From: an uncultured Clostridia bacterium
GTDB lineage: Bacteria > Bacillota > Clostridia > Lachnospirales > CAG-274
Length of the DNA: 64,000 nucleotides
Direction of reading: 5' to 3'
NCBI GenBank assembly: GCA_949948985.1
Contig: CATLIG010000006.1
Location: forward strand, 1 to 64,000
This document shows, in pieces, positions 37,665 to 46,935 of the stretch (positions within the stretch are counted from its first letter, which is position 1; each line of letters begins with the position of its first letter). The notes under the pieces are model-generated. The model did no database searches. It was not told where the DNA came from and was given only the letters and a program-made list of their open reading frames with translations. A program made the position numbers and the translations under genes.

Positions 37665-37957
37665 TTATAATTCCTTCTTTCATTTATCGTCCGGTAATTT
37701 ATTTATAACAATCCTAATAAAACCGCTCAATAATTTTAAAAAACTACATATACATATTAACATTAAATCTGTTAAATAACCTGCGTAATAACAATTAGCA
37801 AAAAATTTTTCATCAAACAAAGCATAACCTTTATATTGACTTTTTAATTACTTACAAAAAATCAGTCAAAGCATAATATAAAAAGATTTGTTAAACTGTA
37901 TTATGTATATATTAAACCAGTCTGCTATACATTATCTGAGTTTCTCTAAATAATATA
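37665..37957. other. Spacer carrying repeat A4
   Basis: Between the CHASE2 cyclase and the NHL/SLH gene. Most of it is occupied by the decayed family A copy at about 37765-37927. Confidence 0.45.
37765..37927. repeat. Family A repeat, decayed copy A4
   Basis: Ends AAATCTGTTAAATAACCTGC and, reverse-complemented, AGACTGGTTTAATATATACA. The inner AACAATTAGCAAAAAATTTT is like AGTAATTAGCAAGAGATTTT in A2. Confidence 0.5.
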
Positions 37958-39769
37958 TTAAAAATCCTTTAACCCGTCAAGAGTTAATATTTCAAATCCG
38001 TCTGATTTTCCTTTAAGCTTTATTTCTGTTCCAAGAGATGTTGTTTTTATTCTTTCGCCTAAAGCATCAGCTACCGCACGGCTTATGTAAATTTTTCCGG
38101 CAGGAGCATTTGCCTCAAGACGAGCGGCGGTATTTACTGTATCTCCGATAGCGGTAAAATCCATACGCATTTCCGCACCTATATTTCCAACGACAGCGCT
38201 TCCGCAGTGTACACCTATTCCAAAAGAAACTGTTTTTCCATAAGCTTTCAGAAGTTCCTCTGAAAGAGCTTTAGAACCTTCCGCCATATCAATTGCCGCT
38301 TTACAGGCCTTCATTATATAATCTTCCTGACTTAACGGAGCATTCCATATAGCCATAGTACAGTCACCAACAAATTTATCAAGGGTTCCTTGATTTTTCA
38401 TAACGCATTTAGTTGTAAGTGTCAAATACCTGTTCAATATCTCAACCACTTCTGGAGGAGTCAAAGCCTCGCTCATTGTTGTAAATCCTCTTATATCAAC
38501 AAATAAAACAGCAATATCAGTAAGTTTCCCCCCAAGACCAAGAGAATCCGTTCCCTCTCTCATAAGTTCGTTTATAACAGCAGGGTCGACATATCGTTTA
38601 AAAGTATCTGTAATCTTTCTCTTTTCAATAGCCGCCGCAATATAATTAACAAGCATAGAAATAATATATAATACGGTTACGGAAAGCGGAATCCACATAG
38701 AATGTAAAACAACACCCTCTGAATAAGCGTAAAGACATAAACCAAACCAGCCTCCCGATACAGCAAGCCATACGATAGTGGCTAAAATAACCTTTCTGTC
38801 ATAAAAAAACATAGCGCATAAAAGTGAAATTAAAAATAATGCCGCAATCTGAATGTTTTCATCAAATTCAGATACACTTTTTCCCGCCATAAAAGACGCT
38901 ATCGCGTTTGCCTGAATTTCAACACCATACATAGGTTCCGCCCTGTCAATAGATGTAATATACTGGTCTTGAAGACCGGCAGCATACGGACCTATAAGCA
39001 CAACTTTATCAGCAAAATAATCTTCTGGTATTTCACCGCTTAAAATATCTGCCACAGAAATACCATCACTAAAACCTCCGGGCAAAGAAGTATATGGGAG
39101 GTAATAAAAACCATTTTTGTCTGTTTTCGGCATTGGATTTGGCTCAATGCCTTTTATCTCGCAATATTTATTATATATTACCCACGCAAATGAATTTATT
39201 TTTTCATTACTGTCAGGTAACTGCAGCCACATAAGACCATGCCGAACAACACCATCATTATCATGTGTAGCATTAATATGACCTTGAGCTGTTACGTTTC
39301 TCAATTCATCATAAACCTTGTCATAACTTTTAGCTAAAAAACGCTCCAAATGAAGACTGTCATTTTCAACAACAAGTTCATCTGATAAAACTGCTGATTC
39401 CGCCAAGACAACATTTCCGCCGTTTTCGGCTGCCTGTACTAAAGCGGCATCAGCAAACTCATTATCCGAATTTCCTATATACTGTACGTCTATTGCGATA
39501 ACTGCAGGTTTTGCGTTAGGATTTGAATTAAGTATTTCTATTACCTGAGCCATAATATCACGGCTCCACGGAAGAGGACCTATTTCCTCAAGAGCCTTTT
39601 GATCAATTCCAATAACCGTTATTTCGCCATTTTGAGCTTCCGACTTGTGATATATAGAATCTGATAATAAATTATCTAAATTGTATAATACATTACTCCA
39701 CGCTAAAAAAGTCAGAATTATTACAGGTAAAAATATTACTATATATTTTCGCAGCTTATAATTTATCAT
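37958..39769 (-). CDS. CHASE2-domain class III adenylate cyclase
   Basis: About 603 aa. A first membrane segment (YIVIFLPVIILTFLAWSNVL) leads to a large extracytoplasmic CHASE2 sensor (ITVIGIDQKALEEIGPLPWS, ADKVVLIGPYAAGLQDQY), then about three membrane segments (ALFLISLLCAMFFY, VILATIVWLAVSGGWFGLCL, MWIPLSVTVLYIISMLV) and a class III cyclase domain (about 415-600): LFVDIRGFTTMSE with metal Asp, DKFVGDCTMAIW with the adenine-selecting Lys and second Asp, and DFTAIGDTVNTAARLE. These fit cAMP rather than cGMP synthesis. I prefer ATG 39769, with GGGGGAT upstream, over 39784. It lies downstream of the FecR-domain gene; FecR and CHASE2 cyclases co-occur in other phyla. Confidence 0.93.
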   Translation of the reverse strand: MINYKLRKYIVIFLPVIILTFLAWSNVLYNLDNLLSDSIYHKSEAQNGEITVIGIDQKALEEIGPLPWSRDIMAQVIEILNSNPNAKPAVIAIDVQYIGNSDNEFADAALVQAAENGGNVVLAESAVLSDELVVENDSLHLERFLAKSYDKVYDELRNVTAQGHINATHDNDGVVRHGLMWLQLPDSNEKINSFAWVIYNKYCEIKGIEPNPMPKTDKNGFYYLPYTSLPGGFSDGISVADILSGEIPEDYFADKVVLIGPYAAGLQDQYITSIDRAEPMYGVEIQANAIASFMAGKSVSEFDENIQIAALFLISLLCAMFFYDRKVILATIVWLAVSGGWFGLCLYAYSEGVVLHSMWIPLSVTVLYIISMLVNYIAAAIEKRKITDTFKRYVDPAVINELMREGTDSLGLGGKLTDIAVLFVDIRGFTTMSEALTPPEVVEILNRYLTLTTKCVMKNQGTLDKFVGDCTMAIWNAPLSQEDYIMKACKAAIDMAEGSKALSEELLKAYGKTVSFGIGVHCGSAVVGNIGAEMRMDFTAIGDTVNTAARLEANAPAGKIYISRAVADALGERIKTTSLGTEIKLKGKSDGFEILTLDGLKDF

Positions 39770-39856
39770 TTGTTTATCCCCCATATGTATTCAAAGAAAC
39801 ACTATAGCAAAAAAATATAACAGCTGTATATTTTAATAGAAGTCAGCAAATTATTT

Positions 39857-40175
39857 TATTAGACATATTCAATAATCTCTATAGTCGTCCATAGAAACCA
39901 ACTTTAAAAACCCGTGGTGATGCTCACCCCTGTAACTCCTTTAAAAATGGTTTAATCCTAAACTTTATAATACAAATCATATGATTTGCTATTAATAATT
40001 TGAATTATCAGAAAATTTAATTATTGTCGTATTTTTTTCAAATCTAAATTTTTAAATTATCGGTAAACTCAAATTTTACCAAATTTTTCATATTTCTATT
40101 TTTAAGTTTTTTGCCACGGTTTTTAAAAATTGATTTCCGTGATCAGATTGCCGAACAAATCTGTTATTTTACCAT
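39857..40175. repeat. Composite repeat: family E inside family A
   Basis: Family-A-like ends (ATTAGACATATTCAATAATC at the left; GATCAGATTGCCGAACAAAT at the right) flank element E1 at 39893-40138. E1 begins AGAAACCAACTTTAAAAACC and ends GGTTTTTAAAAATTGATTTC, i.e. inverted ends, and matches E2 near 51 kb in reverse orientation. Confidence 0.6.
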
Positions 40176-40203
40176 AAAAATTTTACAAATTGGCATAATC
40201 AGG

Positions 40204-40257
40204 GAAACGCTGACCTAACAGCATAAAATATTTTATACCTTTAAATCAGCGTTCCCC
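40204..40257. repeat. Hairpin between FecR and CHASE2 genes
   Basis: GGGAAACGCTGA pairs with TCAGCGTTCCCC with one mismatch around a roughly 30-nt A/T-rich interval. No T-run follows on the minus strand, so it may be an RNA fold or a weak terminator ahead of the cyclase gene. Confidence 0.5.
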
Positions 40258-40312
40258 TATATACACAGTAATATCTGCCGCCGTATATATAATTAAAAAT
40301 TTTGTTAATAAC

Positions 40313-40407
40313 CATAATTATTCACAAAATTTTTAATATGAAACAATAAAAGACATCTTTAATATATAAAATTTACTTGTTCATTCTTTTATTGTTTCGC
40401 TGTAATA
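40313..40407. repeat. Family B hairpin repeat, copy B5
   Basis: Reverse orientation. ATTCACAAAATTTTTAATAT then GAAACAATAAAAGA pairs with TTCTTTTATTGTTTCGC on the right. Very close to B6. Confidence 0.7.
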
Positions 40408-40424
40408 ATCAATCTTTCTAAAAT

Positions 40425-42407
40425 TTAATTTTCATCAATGTCTTCAGGCATATCGCCAACATCATTATGCTCAATTACATTGTTATTGTTCAGCTGACCT
40501 CCGTTAAGAGAAATAATTCCATTATTGTTAAAGTTTCCAAATACATCGAAAATCCCCTCAAGATTAATAGTTCCGCTGTTTACAAAAGAAGAACTCTCTG
40601 TAGCCACAGAGTCTTTGCAAATTATAATTTCACTGTTTCCATTGTTATTTAAAGTTCCATCAATAGTAAGCTGACCATTAAATGCTATTTTGCCATTATT
40701 GACTATTGAACCGTTATCACAAATAGTCGTATTTCCGTTAAAAATAATTTCCGAATTATTATTAATATCACATTCAATCATAATATCGTTATTTACTTCT
40801 ATCACATCAATAGAATTGTTATTCACAGCATTAACTATATCATCTTCCGAAGCATTTGTAAGAATAAGACGATATGTCGAGGCGTTTCCATGTTTTGACA
40901 CTTCGCAGTTTATACCATTATCGGTATCTACTATTGTTCCTGTTCCATTATTCGCAATAACCGAACCCTCAACTCTTCCGGTATTATTAAACGTACCATT
41001 GTTTGTGAAAAAGCCTTTATTTAAAATATTTGCACTTGAATTCAGTGTACCGTTATTTAAAACTGAACATAACCTATTAATTATAAAATCACCAGAAATA
41101 TTTAACACAACATTTTTCGGAATAACCAAAACTACACTTGTAAGACCGCTTATTTTTAATTCCACAGTCCCCGTTACATTTACTTCTTTTACATCCCAGC
41201 GTTCTAAAGCCTTTTGAAGTGTTTTTACACTTGGGCTTTCAAGATTCACAACGCTACCGTCAGGAATCTCCTGATCAGTTGTTTCTTCGGTTAATTCTTC
41301 AGTCTCTGTATCCGTAGTACTTTCAGTTGTTTCTTCTGTTTGTTTTTCTGTATCTGTAGTACTTTCAGTTGTTTCTTCTGTCTGTTTTTCTGTATCTGTA
41401 GTACTTTCAGTTGTTTCTTCTGTCTGTTTTTCTGTATCTGTAGTACTTTCAGTTGTTTCTTCTGTCTGTTTTTCTGTATCTGTAGTACTTTCAGTTGTTT
41501 TTTCGTCACTCGAATATTTTTTGGTTGTTGATTCAGTAATATTTTCCGTTTCTGTTAAATCTGTAGTATCTTCTGTTAAAATTTCTGTTTCTGTAACTTT
41601 GGGTCTTGAAGAAGAATGACGTGAAGGACCTTTTTTTACTGAAGAATCATTCAAATTATTTTTATTTTCCTCACTGGCATCATTATTTTTATCAGAAACA
41701 TTTGATATTATCTTAGAAACTGAAAGACCGCTTTCCTCAGAAATACGTTCTTGAAGCTCCGGACTTTTTGCTATTTCTTCCATAGCAAAATCCGGAATAT
41801 CCTCTTCCGAAAATTTCTTTGCGGTAACAGAAGCCTCCCCGCCTTCGGCTGAAACCTCAGAAACCGCCATTTCCCCTGCGGAAACATTAATATTTTTTAC
41901 ATTGCCTGTTTTTGGGTCTGTAGCAGTAACATTAACCTTTCCGTCAAGTATATATACTTCTGAAACATTTTCATCAACATTTCTTATAATTCCCGAAGTA
42001 CCTCTGATTCCCGTAACCATTGTTGAAGTTCTTATATTAAGACTTTCATTTGACGCTAAAGGAGATGTTATATTAAAAAATACATTTCCTGATTTAAGAC
42101 ATACTTGAAGCTGATTACCGGATTGTCTTATTTCAGCGGAAGACGATTGGTCAAGTTTAGCGGCTTTTGATGAATCAAGAGAAAGATACGCATAACTTTT
42201 ACCGCCTGTCGACACTGTATATCCACTGAATAATCTCATACCGTTTGACGCTGTTACAGCACTTCCGTTTTTACTTTTTACACTTACAGTACCTTGGATA
42301 TTATTAAGGCGTATAGTAGAGGCTGTATTATCTGCCGCATATATAAAAAGACAATTTGAAAATATCATAGCAATAATAATAAATACAGATAGAATTTTAG
42401 ATTTCAT
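40425..42407 (-). CDS. FecR-domain exported protein with Thr/Glu repeats
   Basis: About 660 aa. A signal peptide (MKSKILSVFIIIAMIFSNCL) precedes a FecR domain at about 30-180 (RLNNIQGTVSVKSKNGSAV, MRLFSGYTVSTGG, TSTMVTGIRGTSGI). A Ser/Asn/Thr-rich spacer follows, then at about 303-370 a tandem 14-residue repeat (TESTTDTEKQTEET, four identical copies and a fifth variant). The C-terminal 250 residues are Asn/Gly-rich short repeats such as NNGTLNSSANILNKG, suggesting a beta-helix. FecR domains in Firmicutes are probably extracytoplasmic sensors or scaffolds, not iron regulators. The start overlaps the upstream HD-GYP stop by 11 bases. It lacks the SLH anchors of its neighbours. Confidence 0.85.
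   Translation of the reverse strand: MKSKILSVFIIIAMIFSNCLFIYAADNTASTIRLNNIQGTVSVKSKNGSAVTASNGMRLFSGYTVSTGGKSYAYLSLDSSKAAKLDQSSSAEIRQSGNQLQVCLKSGNVFFNITSPLASNESLNIRTSTMVTGIRGTSGIIRNVDENVSEVYILDGKVNVTATDPKTGNVKNINVSAGEMAVSEVSAEGGEASVTAKKFSEEDIPDFAMEEIAKSPELQERISEESGLSVSKIISNVSDKNNDASEENKNNLNDSSVKKGPSRHSSSRPKVTETEILTEDTTDLTETENITESTTKKYSSDEKTTESTTDTEKQTEETTESTTDTEKQTEETTESTTDTEKQTEETTESTTDTEKQTEETTESTTDTETEELTEETTDQEIPDGSVVNLESPSVKTLQKALERWDVKEVNVTGTVELKISGLTSVVLVIPKNVVLNISGDFIINRLCSVLNNGTLNSSANILNKGFFTNNGTFNNTGRVEGSVIANNGTGTIVDTDNGINCEVSKHGNASTYRLILTNASEDDIVNAVNNNSIDVIEVNNDIMIECDINNNSEIIFNGNTTICDNGSIVNNGKIAFNGQLTIDGTLNNNGNSEIIICKDSVATESSSFVNSGTINLEGIFDVFGNFNNNGIISLNGGQLNNNNVIEHNDVGDMPEDIDEN
41292..41500 (-). 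repeat. 42-bp in-frame tandem repeat
   Basis: A 42-bp unit recurs four to five times almost without change inside the FecR gene (e.g. CTGTAGTACTTTCAGTTGTT on the plus strand). Near-identity at third codon positions suggests recent expansion, and copy number could vary between strains. Confidence 0.9.
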
Positions 42408-43860
42408 TTTTATTCCCCACTTTCCATGCTTCACTCTCTTTAAATAAAATAATCAGTTCTTTATCAAGGCATCCTTCATCAGCCATATTCATAAGAACCT
42501 CAAAAGCTCTTTCCACTGACATAGGCTTTTTATAAGGTCTGTCTCTGGCCGTCAGCGCATCAAATATATCAAGTATTGTTAAAAGCCTTACCTGATAAGG
42601 TATTCCCTCAGCTTTTATATGCATAGGATAACCTGTTCCGTCAAGATATTCATGATGAGCACTTGCCCAGCCGGGTACATTTTTATATCCCCGTCCAAAA
42701 GTCATTTGACTTAATATCCTTGCTGTCATAACAACGTGTTCTTCCATAATTCTGCGTTCATTTTTTGTAAGAGTTCCTTTTCTGATTGTAAGTGCCTCAT
42801 ACTCATCTTCTGTAAGCCATGAAACAGTCCTCCCATTTTCATCTTTAAAAGTCCTTTTACGTATTTCACCTATTTTTTTCAGAAGTTCTTCTGTAAGAAA
42901 TTCTACGCTGTTAACTTTTTTAATTATTCCATGAGCAGACTCAATCAATAAAATGTTTTTTTCAAATTTCTCACGTGTTATTTCTTTTTTTGCAAAATTA
43001 AGCTGGTTAAGAATTTTTATAATTCTGAGACGCTGAAACACATTATGCTCCATATGTCCAAGTCTTGTGGCTTTATTCATAATATCAATAGGAATCAAAA
43101 GTTTTCCTATATCATGAAGCCAAATTGTCATAATAAATTCTTTTTCACCTTCTTCCGTCATTCTCAGAAGATGTTTAGTATCTCTGAGCCATTTTAAAAA
43201 CTTTTTTCCATATCTTGCCATATTATGTGTATGATTTGAATTATACGGCGTACGTGCGTCAATAGCCATTGAAGTAACTTGAATAAATGATTCCAAAAGT
43301 TTCATTGTTTCATGACTGTAGTTAAGATTAGTCAGTCTGATTGCCGCCTGTGACGCCAAAGACCGTATAACCTGCTCACATTCTTTAGGAAAAGAAACAA
43401 TATTTCCGTTTTCATCTTTTGCGTTTATTAGTTGCAAAACACCTATAATTTCGTCTTTATCATCCGTCATTGGAACAACAAGCATTGATACTGTACGATA
43501 CCCTGTCATTTTGTCATATTTACGAGGTCCTGAAAAATCAAATCGTGGGTCGTTGTATACATCTGACACATTTATAATCGATTTTTCAATTGCCGATTTT
43601 GCGCATACATTTTCTTTTAAAAGCGGAACAGATGGCAAATCAATTATTTCACCGTTTCCTCCTCTGTCTATATTCTGTGAAAGAGTAACCATTATATGAA
43701 ACTCAAGAGTTTTATTTTTTAAAGTATATAAAGTTCCACCATCACATTCTGTAAGCTCCATAGCGGTATCAAGTATTATACGTAATAGATGATCACTGTC
43801 ACTGTCGGCAGATAAAGCGATTCCTATATTCAAAAGCTTTTCCGCATCAGGCATCTTCAT
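42397..43860 (-). CDS. GAF and HD-GYP domain protein
   Basis: About 487 aa, cytosolic. Residues about 10-180 are a GAF domain (SDHLLRIILDTAMELTECDG, VLQLINAKDENGNIVSF), a small-molecule sensor that often binds cyclic nucleotides. Residues about 200-480 are an HD-GYP domain: TIWLHDIGKLLIP, EHVVMTARIL, HHEYLDGTGYP and DIFDALTARDRPYKKP, with a longer insert than usual after the HD motif. The likely activity is c-di-GMP hydrolysis gated by the GAF ligand; cAMP from the nearby cyclase is an attractive but untested candidate. The ATG at 43860 overlaps the stop of the upstream MBL gene as ATGA, showing translational coupling. Confidence 0.9.
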   Translation of the reverse strand: MKMPDAEKLLNIGIALSADSDSDHLLRIILDTAMELTECDGGTLYTLKNKTLEFHIMVTLSQNIDRGGNGEIIDLPSVPLLKENVCAKSAIEKSIINVSDVYNDPRFDFSGPRKYDKMTGYRTVSMLVVPMTDDKDEIIGVLQLINAKDENGNIVSFPKECEQVIRSLASQAAIRLTNLNYSHETMKLLESFIQVTSMAIDARTPYNSNHTHNMARYGKKFLKWLRDTKHLLRMTEEGEKEFIMTIWLHDIGKLLIPIDIMNKATRLGHMEHNVFQRLRIIKILNQLNFAKKEITREKFEKNILLIESAHGIIKKVNSVEFLTEELLKKIGEIRKRTFKDENGRTVSWLTEDEYEALTIRKGTLTKNERRIMEEHVVMTARILSQMTFGRGYKNVPGWASAHHEYLDGTGYPMHIKAEGIPYQVRLLTILDIFDALTARDRPYKKPMSVERAFEVLMNMADEGCLDKELIILFKESEAWKVGNKNEI

Positions 43861-44648
43861 ATAATCCACACCTCTTCCTGCTTTCCCAATTCACACTTAG
43901 GATAATGGGTACTTAACTGTTTTGATATATTATCAAGTATTTCGTCTGTTTCATTAATATCAAAGTGTACAATTACAGTATGTTTAGCATTACAATTTTC
44001 TCCAAGCTCAGCCGCGTCTAACCACGTATTGTGCCCCCATCCCTTTTTATTTGGAAAATCACATTCCCTGTACATTCCATCGCAAAACAATATGTCACAG
44101 TCTTTAGCGAATTCTATAAGTTCATGTTCAGATTTTTCATCAAGCTCACAATCCACCGCGTAAACAATTGTTTTATTTCCGTCAGAAATTTTAAAATGAG
44201 TTACTCCTCCCGGATGATTTCCCTCAAGAGTATCCACTTTAATATTTCCAATAAAAAATGAACCCGAAATATTATGAAATTTCATTTTCGACGAAAGCTG
44301 TTCCAAAAACACCGACCATAGAGGCGGAGAATATAATCTCTCAAGCATTTTCTGACAACCCTCATTATTTCTTGGCGTCATATAAAAATGAGTATATACA
44401 TCACTGTTATTAAGACATTTACATAACCCAAGACCCATTATGTGGTCGGCATGAGAGTGACCTATAAGAATATGTATATGATTTGACAAATTTTTTAAGT
44501 TCAGTATTCCTGTCCCTGCATCAAATAATATAACTTCCTCTTCTGTTTCCACAAGAACACATAAAGTATCACCGCCATATTTTTTAAATTGTTGTCCCGT
44601 AATCGGAACAGAACCCCTGACTCCTAATAAACTTATTTTCCATGCCAA
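43857..44648 (-). CDS. MBL-fold hydrolase, phosphodiesterase-like
   Basis: A metallo-beta-lactamase-fold protein of about 263 aa. The metal site includes IGHSHADHIMGLG, EGNHPGGVTH and AVDCELD; SLLGVRGSVPITGQQFKKYG is the lead-in of the COG1235/cyclic-phosphodiesterase-like branch. WGHNTWLDAAELG near the C-terminus resembles the GHS region of those enzymes. It may hydrolyse a cyclic nucleotide or another phosphodiester (inference). A TTG start at 44648 follows GGAGGGAG. It is first of the coupled MBL-HD-GYP-FecR genes. Other activities, such as RNA processing, cannot be excluded. Confidence 0.82.
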   Translation of the reverse strand: MAWKISLLGVRGSVPITGQQFKKYGGDTLCVLVETEEEVILFDAGTGILNLKNLSNHIHILIGHSHADHIMGLGLCKCLNNSDVYTHFYMTPRNNEGCQKMLERLYSPPLWSVFLEQLSSKMKFHNISGSFFIGNIKVDTLEGNHPGGVTHFKISDGNKTIVYAVDCELDEKSEHELIEFAKDCDILFCDGMYRECDFPNKKGWGHNTWLDAAELGENCNAKHTVIVHFDINETDEILDNISKQLSTHYPKCELGKQEEVWII

Positions 44649-45104
44649 AAGAACTCCCTCCAAAAAACATCTAAATAATAATATATTTATAATAGTCAAA
44701 AAAATTATTAAAATAGAATTCAATCTACCGCTTATAAAATTTTTTATATAAAAATATCCGTTGTCTTTTAATAACTAAATTATACCAAATTTAGTTACTA
44801 AATTCAATACATAAACTGAATATAAAGTCATAAAGTTTTTATCAAATATCATTTTTTTATTTTGGCTCATAAATTTTTTAATATTTGTATATATAAAACT
44901 TTAGACTTTTTTCGAAATTGCTGTAAAGTTTCTAAAGAAGTCTTTTGTAAAAATATAACTATTTTATATTCAAAATAAATAAAATATGATATAATAAAAA
45001 TATAAAAAAATTTGATTTTTGTATATAAATATCACCTTAAAAATTATCACTATAAAATTTTTATTTATGTAAAATTAATTTGTTAAACCGCCTCAATAAT
45101 TTAT
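44649..45104. other. Divergent intergenic region
   Basis: About 450 AT-rich bases between the MBL gene and repeat A5. A palindrome near 44912-44944 contains CGAAATTGCTGTAAAGTTTC, which shares its centre with the ends of repeat D at 60.6 kb. GATATAAT near 44991 could be a -10 box for the flavoprotein gene. No gene seen. Confidence 0.4.
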
Positions 45105-45271
45105 TAGACCTCCTCGGAAACTAGCAAATTTACAGATAAGTGCAGATTTTGCTGATAGGCGAAATTAAATTTTCGCCGTAATACTCGCAGTGGTATTTCA
45201 AGAAAATTTAATAAAGCATATCGTAAAAAGATGTGCTTAGATGACATTTTCTATATTTCCGAGGAGGTCTA
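45105..45271. repeat. Family A hairpin repeat, copy A5
   Basis: 167 bp with perfect 16-bp inverted ends, TAGACCTCCTCGGAAA and TTTCCGAGGAGGTCTA. The core GCCGTAATACTCGCAGTGGT then ATTTCAAGAAAATTT is shared with A2. This is the best-preserved copy, and it lies 80 bases before the flavoprotein start. Confidence 0.82.
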
Positions 45272-45350
45272 TTATAGCAATACGCAAAATTTTCATAGAA
45301 AAGAATTACTTTTAAAGCTTATTATTTTCATTTTTTTGGGAGGAATGATT

Positions 45351-46790
45351 ATGAAAGACAAATATGATGTAATAATTGTAGGAGCCGGGCCTGCCGGTAT
45401 TTTTGCCGCTTATGAATTTACTTTAAAAGCCCCCCAATTAAAAATTCTTTTAATTGATAAAGGAAACGACATATATCATCGTGTATGTCCCATATTAAAC
45501 GGCAATTTAAAAATATGCCCTCATACAAATGAAAAAACGGATTATGCTTCATGTAGTCCAGCGTGTTCAATAACATCAGGATTTGGCGGTGCGGGCGCAT
45601 ATAGCGATGGAAAATTTAATATAACAACCGAATTTGGCGGTTGGCTTTCAGAATATATATCGGACGATATGCTTTTGGATTTGATAAGATATGTTGACCA
45701 AATAAATCTTCGTCACGGTGCAACAACAGCAATAACAAATCCTAATACCGAATCTGTTCGTCTTATAGAACAAAAAGTTTACGGGGCAGGACTTAAACTT
45801 TTAAAAGCTAATGTACGCCATTTAGGTACAGAAAACAATATTCAAATTTTAAAAAATATATTTGAGTATTTAAAAGACAAAATAACAATGCTTTTTAAAA
45901 CAAAAGTAGAAAAAATAATTACCGGAGAAAAAAATAATGTAAAAAAAATAGAGGGCATACAACTTGAAAATAGTAAAATATATTATGCTGATAATATAAT
46001 CATAGCGCCCGGACGTGATGGTGCTAAATGGCTTGGAGAAATATTTCGGGAAAATAATTTAAAATTGCACAATAATCAAGTTGATATAGGAGTACGGGTA
46101 GAAACCTCTGATATAATAATGCGTGAAATAAATGAAAATTTATATGAGGGTAAATTTTTATTCAATTCATCAGTAGGTACACAAGTAAGGACATTTTGCA
46201 GCAATCCGTCAGGTCACGTTGTAATAGAAAACCATTCTGGTGTAATGGCGGCAAACGGACATTCTTTTTCTGATAAAGCTCTAGGCTCTCAAAATACAAA
46301 CTTTGCGCTTCTTGTATCCCATAAATTTTCGGAACCTTTTAATAAACCAAATGAATATGCGATAGAAATATGCAAACGTGCAAACGACCTTTCAAATGGA
46401 AGTGTAATAGTTCAGAAGTTTGGAGATATAGTAAAAGGCAGACGTTCAACAGAAAAAAGAATAAAAGAGGGTTTTATCTCCCCAACATTAAAAGAAGCTA
46501 TTCCCGGAGATTTAGGACTTGTACTTCCCTATAATACAATGAAAAGCCTTATAGAAATGATTCACGCTCTTGATAAAGTAACTCCTGGTATAGCGTCAGA
46601 ACATACATTATTTTATGGGGTTGAGGCAAAATTTTATTCAGCAAGACCAATAATTTCAAAAACCTTGGAAACAGAGATAAAAGGTCTTTACTGCGGAGGT
46701 GATGGAGCCGGTATAACAAGAGGACTTGCGCAAGCAGGGGCAGCCGGTATTTTAATATCCCGCTCAATAATAAACTCTCTTAATCATTAG
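45351..46790 (+). CDS. FAD-dependent dehydrogenase (COG2509-like)
   Basis: A flavoprotein of about 479 aa. The dinucleotide-binding motif VGAGPAGIFAAYEF is at residues 8-21, GGAGAYSDGKFN follows, and the C-terminal GLYCGGDGAGITRGLAQAGA closes the FAD site. The arrangement matches the uncharacterised FAD-dependent dehydrogenases of COG2509, common in Firmicutes; their substrate is not known. ATG 45351 is preferred over 45345 because GGGAGGA then sits at the proper distance. It is a single gene convergent with clpX, ending in a shared terminator. Confidence 0.85.
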   Translation: MKDKYDVIIVGAGPAGIFAAYEFTLKAPQLKILLIDKGNDIYHRVCPILNGNLKICPHTNEKTDYASCSPACSITSGFGGAGAYSDGKFNITTEFGGWLSEYISDDMLLDLIRYVDQINLRHGATTAITNPNTESVRLIEQKVYGAGLKLLKANVRHLGTENNIQILKNIFEYLKDKITMLFKTKVEKIITGEKNNVKKIEGIQLENSKIYYADNIIIAPGRDGAKWLGEIFRENNLKLHNNQVDIGVRVETSDIIMREINENLYEGKFLFNSSVGTQVRTFCSNPSGHVVIENHSGVMAANGHSFSDKALGSQNTNFALLVSHKFSEPFNKPNEYAIEICKRANDLSNGSVIVQKFGDIVKGRRSTEKRIKEGFISPTLKEAIPGDLGLVLPYNTMKSLIEMIHALDKVTPGIASEHTLFYGVEAKFYSARPIISKTLETEIKGLYCGGDGAGITRGLAQAGAAGILISRSIINSLNH

Positions 46791-46840
46791 ACTTCTTTTG
46801 AAACTTTAACTTTTTGAGTTTTCTAAACCTTTTATTTTCA

Positions 46841-46888
46841 AAAAGGGTATTATAACTTCAGTAACACTGACTTTATAATACCCTTTTT
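46841..46888. terminator. Bidirectional terminator between the flavoprotein gene and clpX
   Basis: AAAAGGGTATTATAA pairs with TTATAATACCCTTTT. T-runs follow on both strands, so it can serve both convergent genes. Confidence 0.88.
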
Positions 46889-46935
46889 ATTTTTATATTT
46901 CCTTTATTTTTTAAAATATATTTAATGTCAAAAAA

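Noticed and set aside
41291-41531. Repetitive frames on both strands (KKQLKVLQIQKNRQ and Cys/Phe-rich)
   Set aside because: Alternative-frame readings of the 42-bp tandem repeat in the FecR gene.
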